A stretch of DNA of 23,061 bases from Acidobacteriaceae bacterium (GTDB lineage: Bacteria; Acidobacteriota; Terriglobia; Terriglobales; Acidobacteriaceae): positions 1,336-24,396 of the forward strand of contig PLKY01000129.1 of NCBI GenBank assembly GCA_003140785.1, written 5' to 3'. Of the stretch, positions 1 through 6,449 are shown one piece after another. Position numbers and translations under genes: made by a program. Within the stretch, counting starts at the first letter, position 1; every line of letters begins with the position of its first letter. The notes beneath the pieces are model-generated. The model had not been told where the DNA came from. It ran no database searches and saw only the letters and a program-made list of their open reading frames with translations.

Positions 1-2
1 GT

Positions 3-230
3 GCCTTCGCAAGGCGCAGGAGCGCTGGAAACCGCGTCCACAAGCAACCTCAGGGGAGCCATTCAGCTTACGCCTCAGATCCCTCCGACAAATGCGGATT
101 CGCCGTAATTCAGACCCAGGGCAGCTTCAACGCCCATTGTACTTTCGCACGCTTTGACGGCGGTCTGCTGTCCAGCTACACCAAGTTCTATCTGATTTGC
201 GATGTAGAGTTCGTCGGGCCGAGTCCCTGA
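3..230 (+). CDS. Unidentified protein, C-terminal end (5' truncated)
   Basis: An open frame enters from the left edge and stops at TGA 228-230, giving about 75 residues. I do not recognise the family. The last 45 residues look protein-like: aromatic and beta-rich, with three cysteines (one near ...DKCGF..., one in ...AHCTF..., one in ...LICDV...), and codons that favour G/C at third positions like the neighbouring real genes. The first 25 residues are basic and less convincing. The start lies outside the window, so length and function cannot be judged. A minus-strand frame over the same bases (127-330) looks less protein-like. Confidence is modest. Confidence 0.4.
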   Translation, partial: AFARRRSAGNRVHKQPQGSHSAYASDPSDKCGFAVIQTQGSFNAHCTFARFDGGLLSSYTKFYLICDVEFVGPSP

Positions 231-517
231 ATGTGCGTACGGATTTGCCTCGTTCGGTGTAGCGCGCCACTGCTGCGTTCCCGGAAGCGAGGATGGTATC
301 CACTGCGAGCTGGATCTGGAAGCACTCCATCAGGTCTTTCCAGATTATTTTTGTTGAATAACTATTTCTGTAATGGATTCTTAAACATGCCGCCGTCCGT
401 CAACGATCGCGGCTACTTGCAGTGTATTAATCATTTCTTCGGACGATGCTGCATAGTTAGTAAATATGTCCTGAATATCTATAACAAAATGTCAGTGTTA
501 AACAAGATTATCTTGAC

Positions 518-541
518 ATAGTCTGAGTTATCTGAGACTAT
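518..541. repeat. 7-bp perfect inverted repeat, operator-like
   Basis: ATAGTCT (518-524) and AGACTAT (535-541) are exact reverse complements around a 10-nt spacer. The spacer and arms also contain a direct TCTGAG repeat (522-527 and 531-536). The left arm touches a TTGACA hexamer (513-518). No good -10 box follows: GACTAT at 17-nt spacing matches the consensus at only three positions. This could be a repressor site over a promoter; the function is inferred. Confidence 0.4.
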
Positions 542-553
542 CGACCCCACTTT

Positions 554-594
554 TCCGAGCATTCTTTCCCCAGTTATTCACTGAAATGCTCGGA
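554..594. repeat. 10-bp perfect inverted repeat with 21-nt spacer
   Basis: TCCGAGCATT (554-563) is the exact reverse complement of AATGCTCGGA (585-594). The spacer is too long and the downstream run of T is missing, so it is not a standard terminator. It lies 54 nt upstream of the small ORF at 648. It could be a binding site or the trace of a small element end. Confidence 0.45.
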
Positions 595-647
595 TACTCA
601 CCAGCGAACTGAGTAACAGAGAATGTCACTTGGCATAGGCTGCGCGT

Positions 648-1034
648 GTGCCTCAAGGAACAGTTCGCCTCTTTCGGCCTTCTGAGAAGCAGTGCGCGTG
701 GAGCGCATGTGCGGAGCTGCGCAGCAAGTCGGGATCTGCTGTCCGATTCGGTTCGCAAGACTTCACCGGCGTATGCCTGAAAGACGAGGACCCAATGGCT
801 GTCGAGGTCATCACACGTGCGAGTGCACCCCGCACGACGGCGGGGATTTGTAATATTCCCTTCGTGCAAAAGGACGCCAACGCGACCAGTCTGAAGGCAA
901 CCTTCTGGATTGAAACCGTCCAGCAGAAAAACGAAAGTACGTTTTTGCAGCTCCAGTACACGCAGACCGTCATTCTGAATTTCCTCGGGATCGACTGGCC
1001 GCACATTTCGATCGCTACTCTTATCAAGCAGTAA
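648..1034 (+). CDS. Hypothetical protein, 128 aa
   Basis: I do not recognise a family. The frame opens at GTG 648, 12 nt after an in-frame TAG (636-638), and no ribosome site is visible before it, so the true start is uncertain. It may be an N-terminally truncated remnant. The C-terminal 80 residues look like a folded soluble beta-rich domain: ...DPMAVEVITRAS..., ...GICNIPFVQK..., ...KATFWIETV..., ...TVILNFLGIDWPH.... Codons resemble those of a real gene. There is no signal peptide or membrane segment. Neighbouring inverted repeats (518-594 before, 1144-1176 after) may be its control and termination signals. Confidence 0.45.
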   Translation: MPQGTVRLFRPSEKQCAWSACAELRSKSGSAVRFGSQDFTGVCLKDEDPMAVEVITRASAPRTTAGICNIPFVQKDANATSLKATFWIETVQQKNESTFLQLQYTQTVILNFLGIDWPHISIATLIKQ

Positions 1035-1143
1035 GTTGGATTTTCGAAGTGGACCTCAATTTTGCCGGGGAAGCGGCCACAGAATGGTGATTCCAACTCG
1101 GCAAACAAGAGTCATAGCAAACCATTTATGCAGCTTAAGTCGG

Positions 1144-1176
1144 TCGGCCCACGTTACCAATTGCGCGGTGGGCCGA
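1144..1176. repeat. 9-bp perfect inverted repeat between genes
   Basis: TCGGCCCAC (1144-1152) pairs exactly with GTGGGCCGA (1168-1176) around a 15-nt spacer. The arms are GC-rich, so a transcript would fold strongly. It lies 110 nt after the ORF ending at 1034 and 77 nt before the ATG at 1253. No T-run follows, so it is either a weak terminator for the upstream ORF or an operator or leader hairpin for the downstream gene. Confidence 0.5.
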
Positions 1177-1252
1177 AAGGAATTGGCGGCATAAGATAGC
1201 GCGATCCGAGTTACTTTTCTCTTCACTTATGACCGCCCAATAAGGAGGACAC

Positions 1253-3148
1253 ATGAAGCTCTCTCGTCCTGGTCTGCTCATCTTGACACTTTTGATCTCG
1301 GTCAGCGAGAGTTGTATCGCCCAATCGACAATGGTTCCATGGCTGACTCGCTCCGCGGATAACTCAAGAAGTGGGTGGAATTCTCAAGAAACGGTATTAA
1401 CGCAAACGTCGGTCGGGACCAAGGGAATTGCCCAGGCCCCAACCATTCCGGTCATTGGCGATGCGCGCGGTGTGGAAGCTCAGCCACTGATCTTACCCAG
1501 CGTGAAGACTCCGCTCGGGACCCGTGACGTCATGGTGCTTCCTTCGATGGCCGATGTGGTGCGCGGAGTCGACGCGCACGATGGCTCCAGTATCTGGCAG
1601 GTTTCGCTGGGTATGCCTATCACTGGATCGCAATCGATCGACTCGCATAATATCAATCAACATTGGGGCTGCATCTCAACGGGAGTGATCGACCCTGACA
1701 CGCAGCGCCTCTATCAGACCTGTTGGGTTTCGCCAGATAATACCGGTAACCCGCAAACGGGACGCTACTTCATGTTCGCGCTCAACGTTGCGGATGGAAG
1801 CCAGGTAGTTCCACCCGTATTGATCCAGGAACCAAGCGGAAACCACGTCTTCAATTCGCAGATGCGCAAACAGAGATCGTCGCTCGTCGAAACGAACATC
1901 AATGGAGTGAAAACAGTATTTGGGTGCTCGGGCACGATCTTCGAAACCGGCACAGGCGCCTCCGGCTTTTGCTTTGCCTTCGATGTGGCAAGCAATTCGA
2001 TGAGTACAATGCTGGCGCTGACAGCGGGCGAGGGCGCTGGTGTGTGGATGGCTGGGCAGGGCGCTGCGGCAGACCCGCAGGGCTTCCTTTATGTCCTCAC
2101 GGGGAATGGCGACTTTGACGGTGCAAGCCAGTGGGGTGAGTCGTTCCTCAAATTGAAGTACACGCCATCTTCGGGAGGATCTCCGGCCGCCCTGCAGGTG
2201 ATTGATCACTGGACGCCGTGGACTGACCTTGCTAGATCTGGTCAAAAGCCAGCGACAGCTGCGCGGTTGGCTGGCGTGAGTGCTGCCTCCGCAGCTCTCA
2301 CGCCTGTGGGCAGTGGAATGAGCATGCCACTAAAGAATGCGAGGCTCGTGGCGCACCTTAACGACCAAGGGACCCCGACCTTCCTCGTGTTTCCGCAGAT
2401 GGCGATCGGCGCATGGTCGGACGAAGATTGGGGGTCGGCTGGTCCAGCCTGTATCTTTTCTATCGGCGTCTGCATTGCAACCGGAAAGGACGGAATCGCG
2501 TATCCCATCAATACGGATAAGCTTGGCGGAACGACCCTCAAGGATCTCGCAACCCCCAAGACGAACTGCGCCAAACTTGCGGCGCCGCCTGTCTGGCTGA
2601 CGATGAGTCCGGGCCCGGTCGATCCCTGCCCAACAAATCCTCAGTCATTAAACTTCTTTCCGTTGGGTGATACGGCACATCTCCACATGACCCCGGTCCA
2701 GTTCTTCGACCCTCTACTTCAATCGTGGACGATCTTCGCGTGGGGTGAGAATTCGCAACTACATAAGTGGAAGGTCAACCAAACTGGAAATCTAACCTAT
2801 GTCGCGCAAGGTCACGAATTCGCAAGCGACAATGTGCGCGAGAATCCTCCGGGAGGGATGCCGGGAGGATTCTGTTCCGGCTCAAGCAATGGAGCGGATC
2901 CTGATTCGGCGATCCTCGCCTGCACGATCCCATACGGCAACGCAAACACTAACATCGTGAACGGGCGCCTGCTCGTCTACGATCCAGTGCACCTCGCTCC
3001 GGATGGGTCGCTGAAAGTCCTGTGGGACTCGCAACAATTTAACATCCAGTTTCTGTTCAACAAGTTTGACCCGCCCGTTATTGACGGTGGTCAAATTTAT
3101 GTGCCGAACTATAACGGCGGCGTCGATCTTTACCGGCTAACTCCCTAA
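1253..3148 (+). CDS. Secreted PQQ-type beta-propeller repeat protein
   Basis: The protein has 631 residues. The start is secure: AAGGAGG (1242-1248) sits four bases before the ATG. Residues 1-24 form a signal peptide (MK-LSR, hydrophobic stretch, ending ...CIAQ), and the Cys lacks a proper lipobox. The mature protein opens with a W-x-x-R-x-x-x-N-S-R-x-G-W motif (residues 30-42), common at the first blade of PQQ-like/quinoprotein propellers in Acidobacteriota. Later blades show the usual pattern of stored value, GxxYAL-like strand and comparison (for example ...DAHDGSSIWQVSLG..., ...FMFALNVADGSQ..., ...QIYVPNYNGGVDLY... at the C-end). I see no cytochrome c CxxCH motif and no complete set of dehydrogenase catalytic residues, so a binding or scaffold role is as likely as an enzyme. 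It is probably periplasmic or extracellular. It appears to be a single-gene unit; the next 330 bp are empty. Confidence 0.7.
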   Translation: MKLSRPGLLILTLLISVSESCIAQSTMVPWLTRSADNSRSGWNSQETVLTQTSVGTKGIAQAPTIPVIGDARGVEAQPLILPSVKTPLGTRDVMVLPSMADVVRGVDAHDGSSIWQVSLGMPITGSQSIDSHNINQHWGCISTGVIDPDTQRLYQTCWVSPDNTGNPQTGRYFMFALNVADGSQVVPPVLIQEPSGNHVFNSQMRKQRSSLVETNINGVKTVFGCSGTIFETGTGASGFCFAFDVASNSMSTMLALTAGEGAGVWMAGQGAAADPQGFLYVLTGNGDFDGASQWGESFLKLKYTPSSGGSPAALQVIDHWTPWTDLARSGQKPATAARLAGVSAASAALTPVGSGMSMPLKNARLVAHLNDQGTPTFLVFPQMAIGAWSDEDWGSAGPACIFSIGVCIATGKDGIAYPINTDKLGGTTLKDLATPKTNCAKLAAPPVWLTMSPGPVDPCPTNPQSLNFFPLGDTAHLHMTPVQFFDPLLQSWTIFAWGENSQLHKWKVNQTGNLTYVAQGHEFASDNVRENPPGGMPGGFCSGSSNGADPDSAILACTIPYGNANTNIVNGRLLVYDPVHLAPDGSLKVLWDSQQFNIQFLFNKFDPPVIDGGQIYVPNYNGGVDLYRLTP

Positions 3149-3481
3149 CAAAGCCACTTCAGGAAGGGATTAGCGAAGAGCTACCTGAGCGAACACGTCA
3201 GTGAGGACGCAGGCCGGGATATCGGGACGCAATTCGACTTCTTAGAAACTTCGCCAATCTCCCAAGCCCGCGACGATTCGAAGAGGACCGTCGAACGCTC
3301 CCAAAGAACCGATGCTGATCCTTTCCTCTCGTCTGGCCCAGGCCGGTGCACGAATGCGGGCCTTATGTGAGCGCCTGCAAGGGTGATCCCAATTGCTCAG
3401 TCAGTCTTCACGGAAAGGATCATGATTGAGGTACTTCGTTATGCGTCTGGCCCGCCTCTTCATTGCGGGAGATAGATGGAA
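3149..3481. other. Intergenic region without recognisable gene
   Basis: All six readings were scanned. One plus-strand frame continues past the preceding stop for about 77 codons, but its translation shows no recognisable motif and no start signal. There is no hairpin with a T-run after the upstream gene. The right end (about 3465-3475, GGGAGA) looks like the former ribosome site of the dehydrogenase remnant that follows. Confidence 0.5.
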
Positions 3482-3631
3482 ATGACATACATGGATTAGA
3501 GGTTTCTGCTCACCGGAAGCACAAAGGGTCTCGGCCACAAGATCGCAGCGATTATTCCAGGTACGGGATACCGAAGCATTGCAACGGCGAGAACACCAGA
3601 TCGCCTGCGGGATATTGTGCGGCTTCACTAG
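3482..3631 (+). pseudogene. Short-chain dehydrogenase/reductase remnant (N-terminus only)
   Basis: Reading from ATG 3482 gives M-T-Y-M-D, a TAG (3497-3499), then R-FLLTGSTKGLGHKIAAI and on to ...SIATARTPDRLRDIV, ending at TAG 3629-3631. This is the N-terminal Rossmann half-fold of the SDR family: beta1, the TGxxxGxG cofactor loop (here TGSTKGLG), helix A, then beta2 with the ATAR-x-P-x-R-L sequence that binds the NADP phosphate. A GGGAGA ribosome site lies about 9-13 nt upstream. In intact members the TG motif starts about 8-10 residues after the Met, which matches this start if the TAG is counted as a lost codon. The rest of the roughly 250-residue enzyme, including the YxxxK active site, is missing. 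The remnant therefore carries a nonsense codon and a 3' truncation, and is not functional. Confidence 0.7.
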
Positions 3632-3722
3632 GTGAGCTCGCGGGTTACAAGTGTGGCCGAAAAGACGAATGAAAAGACCACATTCAGTCCCTGTCGATTC
3701 TGTTCAAAGCAGGTGTACTCAT

Positions 3723-5810
3723 ATGCAGGTTCACGCCTCTTCGTGTTTTTTGTTCCCGAAACTGCACCGTTTCTCCAGTGTTGCCACCGTCTACCTGCGA
3801 GTAACCCAACGGGCCCTGTTCCTGGCGGGGCTCGCACTTCTCACCCTCTCCGGACGTCTTTCGGTCGCCGGACAGATCCTGGACCTTACTCAGAAAAGCC
3901 TTGAAGACCTGATGAGCATCGAAGTAACCTCCGTATCCAAGAAGGAGCAGAAGACTTCCCAGGCCGCCGCTGCGGTCTTCGTCATTTCGCGTGAGGATAT
4001 TGGCCACTCCGGCGCACTCAACATCCCCGACCTGCTCCGCATGGTTCCCGGCCTCGACGTTGCGCAGATCGACGCCGGCAAATGGGCCATCAGCGCCCGC
4101 GGTTTCAATGGTCAGTACTCCAACAAACTCCTGGTTCTGGTTGACGGCCGCACGGTTTACACGCCTATCTTCGGCGGCGTCTTCTGGGACTCCCAGAATG
4201 TTCCCCTCGGCAGCATTGAGCGGATAGAAGTCATTCGAGGTCCCGGGGCAGCCGTCTGGGGATCGAATGCTGTGAACGGCGTAATCAATATCATTACCCT
4301 TAAAGCCGGAGATACCCAGGGTGGTTCCGTTGCCGCCAGTGCAGGGAATGGCAGCATTGGGCCGGAGACAATAAGTTACAGTGGGAAGGTTCGCAAGCTC
4401 GGGGCCTATCGTGTATCTGCCGAAGGCTTCCAGGTTAACGCTCTGCCTACCTTCGCCGGACTGGACGGTCAAGACGACTGGCGCCTCGTTCTTGGCAGAT
4501 TCCGCACCGATACCACCCTCTCCGCGAAAGACTCCCTCACCACCGAGGGAGACATCTACCGTGGCAATGCGGGAGAGTTGGCCTTTATACCACTTTCCCT
4601 GGAGCCGCCGGAGAATGCGACCGTCGCTCTACGCGACCGCTTCACGGGCGAGAATCTGCTTGCGCGGTGGAATCGTACCATCTCGTCGGGATCGGAGACC
4701 TCGCTTCAGGTCTACTTTGAACGCACTAATCGCGGCGACTCATCCTACGGCGTCGGCCTGAACACCTTCGACACCGACTTCCAGCACCATTTTGTCTGGG
4801 GAGCGAGACAGGATATCGTCTGGGGGCTTGGCTACCGTCTCAGTACGGATGACATTGATCCGACCCTGCGGGTCTCCGCTACTCCTGCGAACCGCGGTAC
4901 CCAGCTCTTCAGTTCGTTTGCGCAGGATGAGATCGCCATTCGCCGGGACCGCGTTCACCTGAACCTGAGCGCGCGTGCCGAGAACAACGACTACACCGGA
5001 TTTGACTTCCAACCTTCCGCCCGCCTTATCTGGACCCCGGACACCAAGAATTCAGTCTGGGGTGCAGTCTCCCACGCCGACCGCATACCCGCACGAAGCG
5101 ACACCGATTTCCGCGTGAATCTCGAGGCGCTCCCTGGACCTGGCAACGTGCCCATCCTTGTGAGCCTGTTCGGGAATCCAAACCAGAAGAACGAGCAGCT
5201 AACGGCATTCGAAACAGGCTACCGAACTGCGCCGAGCAGCCGGTTCTCGCTGGATTCGACCGTTTTCTACAACCGCTACCGCGATCTGCTGTCGCAGGAG
5301 CCGGGAGCCATGCGGATTGAGACGAATCCTGCGCCAGTTCACCTGCTCATCCCCACCTATTTCGGTAATGGTCTTTACGGAGAAGCGCAGGGCATTGAAG
5401 CCTTCGCAAACTGGAAGGTGACAAGGCGCTGGACTCTCAGCCCGGGCTATTCGTTCTTCTCTCTGCACCTTCACAAATTCGCCGGCAGCCAGGACTCCGG
5501 ATCCGTCTTTGGAACTGAAGGTGGCACTCCCAATCACCAGGCGCAATTGCGCTCGAGCTTAGACCTACCGTGGAAACTCCAGTGGAATGCGTCGGCGTAT
5601 TTTGTGAATCGCCTCCCGGCTCAGTCCATCCCCTCGTACACACGGCTCGACACTGGATTGACTTGGCGTGCGGAAGAACATATCTCGCTGAGCCTGGTGG
5701 GGCAAAATCTCTTGAAAGACCTTCACCCAGAATTCACCGGCCCCGATGCCACCGTGCAATCCGGCCTGATGCGGCGTGAAGCATACGGCAAAATTACGTG
5801 GTCCTTCTGA
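3723..5810 (+). CDS. TonB-dependent outer-membrane receptor (YfiR-associated type)
   Basis: From ATG 3723 the product has 695 residues; AGCAGG lies about 9 nt upstream. In-frame starts at GTG 3651 and ATG 3669 would add an unlikely basic tail. A hydrophobic stretch (...ALFLAGLALLTLSG...) is the export signal. Next comes DLTQKSLEDLMSIEVTSVSK, the N-terminal segment typical of receptors encoded beside YfiR-like proteins, then the plug domain (VFVISREDI, RGFN, VLVDGRTVY, IERIEVIRGPGAAVWGSNAV, NGVINIIT). The remaining roughly 500 residues are amphipathic beta-strands of the barrel, ending in ...AYGKITWSF with the terminal Phe used for BAM insertion. The ligand is unknown. The last 13 nt overlap the YfiR-like frame, which is followed closely by a c-di-GMP enzyme. 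This points to a sensory role or a jointly regulated uptake role. Confidence 0.88.
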   Translation: MQVHASSCFLFPKLHRFSSVATVYLRVTQRALFLAGLALLTLSGRLSVAGQILDLTQKSLEDLMSIEVTSVSKKEQKTSQAAAAVFVISREDIGHSGALNIPDLLRMVPGLDVAQIDAGKWAISARGFNGQYSNKLLVLVDGRTVYTPIFGGVFWDSQNVPLGSIERIEVIRGPGAAVWGSNAVNGVINIITLKAGDTQGGSVAASAGNGSIGPETISYSGKVRKLGAYRVSAEGFQVNALPTFAGLDGQDDWRLVLGRFRTDTTLSAKDSLTTEGDIYRGNAGELAFIPLSLEPPENATVALRDRFTGENLLARWNRTISSGSETSLQVYFERTNRGDSSYGVGLNTFDTDFQHHFVWGARQDIVWGLGYRLSTDDIDPTLRVSATPANRGTQLFSSFAQDEIAIRRDRVHLNLSARAENNDYTGFDFQPSARLIWTPDTKNSVWGAVSHADRIPARSDTDFRVNLEALPGPGNVPILVSLFGNPNQKNEQLTAFETGYRTAPSSRFSLDSTVFYNRYRDLLSQEPGAMRIETNPAPVHLLIPTYFGNGLYGEAQGIEAFANWKVTRRWTLSPGYSFFSLHLHKFAGSQDSGSVFGTEGGTPNHQAQLRSSLDLPWKLQWNASAYFVNRLPAQSIPSYTRLDTGLTWRAEEHISLSLVGQNLLKDLHPEFTGPDATVQSGLMRREAYGKITWSF

Positions 5811-6445
5811 GCAGGAGGTCGTTTATCTATCGGGGACCAAACAATTCGGCTTTCAAAACACCTTCTGGGCGAAGCTGCGTTTCTGCTCGGCTCCTCGCAC
5901 TCCTGTGTATCGCCCTGCTTGTTTCAGGGCTGCCACAATCCGCCGCAACCCAATCCGCTCCCGAAGAGTACCAGGTGAAGGCTGCGTTTCTTTTCCACTT
6001 CGCGCAGTTTGTCGATTGGCCCGCCGGCGTCCTGAACAGCGGCGATCCATCTCTGAATCTTTGCATCTTCGACGACGAGCCCCGCCGGCAGGAACTTCAA
6101 AGCACGATTGACGGGAAAACCATCGGAGTTCGGGTTTTCCATGTTCGCTTGATATACCAGCCGCAGGAGATTCAGGGCTGCAACATGCTCTTCCTCAGCC
6201 GCGACGAAGCCGGGCGCCAGACTTCAATCCTAAAGAGCATCCGTGGAATGCCCATCCTTACAGTGGGAGAAACCGCGAACTTTCTGTCTGACGGCGGGAT
6301 GATTCGCTTCCACATTGAGAACGACAAAATTCGTTTTGACATCAACCTTGTTGACGCGGAGGCGTCTCATCTCAAAATCAGTTCCCGGCTGCTGCTTCTG
6401 GCCACATTGGTGACTCAAAGCGGCGCTCCGGATCGGGGAAGGTGA
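5798..6445 (+). CDS. YfiR-family (DUF4154) periplasmic regulator
   Basis: The coordinates use the only standard start, GTG 5798 (215 aa), which overlaps the receptor stop. A perfect AGGAGG lies inside this frame at 5813-5818, however, so the real start may be further in (see findings). A signal peptide follows (RLLALLCIALLVSG, residues about 31-44). The mature part shows the family signature: EEYQVKAAFLFHFAQFVDWP (57-75), LNLCIFDD (87-93), a G-C-N-M-LF-LS strand (127-134), ILTVGE (153-158) and GGMIRF (166-171). Two cysteines (89 and 128) could pair in the periplasm. In the Pseudomonas YfiBNR system, YfiR binds the periplasmic domain of the diguanylate cyclase YfiN and represses it until released. 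The next gene, 4 nt downstream, has the matching CHASE8-type architecture, so the same partnership is inferred. Confidence 0.85.
   Translation: MVLLSRRSFIYRGPNNSAFKTPSGRSCVSARLLALLCIALLVSGLPQSAATQSAPEEYQVKAAFLFHFAQFVDWPAGVLNSGDPSLNLCIFDDEPRRQELQSTIDGKTIGVRVFHVRLIYQPQEIQGCNMLFLSRDEAGRQTSILKSIRGMPILTVGETANFLSDGGMIRFHIENDKIRFDINLVDAEASHLKISSRLLLLATLVTQSGAPDRGR
5813..5818 (+). promoter_or_regulatory. Perfect ribosome-binding site without a standard start codon
   Basis: AGGAGG follows the receptor stop codon by 2 nt and precedes the in-frame codon ATC (5825-5827) by 6 nt, the ideal distance. No ATG, GTG or TTG occurs in any frame within the next 15 nt. The next in-frame GTG lies inside the conserved domain, too late to encode the signal peptide. 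The annotated GTG at 5798 has no ribosome site of its own. Confidence 0.5.
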
Positions 6446-6449
6446 AGCG

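Larger units (their letters stand above)
231..647. other. Gene-poor AT-rich gap with inverted repeats
   Basis: I see no convincing gene here. From about 340 to 540 the sequence is visibly richer in A/T than the rest of the window. A 96-codon frame (231-521) starts immediately after the preceding stop but has no ribosome site and an unconvincing composition. The right half holds two perfect inverted repeats (518-541 and 554-594) and a TTGACA hexamer at 513-518. These could be a control region for the small ORF at 648, or debris of a lost element. Confidence 0.5.

Noticed and set aside
231..521. 96-codon plus-strand frame directly after the first stop
   Set aside because: No ribosome site, cysteine- and arginine-rich irregular composition, and it runs through the inverted-repeat and AT-rich zone.
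513..541. Classical sigma-70 promoter with TTGACA
   Set aside because: The -35 is perfect, but the -10 at 17 nt (GACTAT) matches only three positions and is buried in the inverted repeat.
3312..3386. Short frame resembling the C-terminal helix of an S1/P1-type nuclease (LAQAGARMRALCERL)
   Set aside because: Only about 20 helical residues, with no upstream homologous sequence in that frame. Such helices arise easily by chance.
3684..4472. Long minus-strand frame (262 aa) opposite the TonB-dependent receptor
   Set aside because: It is the antisense shadow of the plug domain, which is clearly coded on the plus strand.
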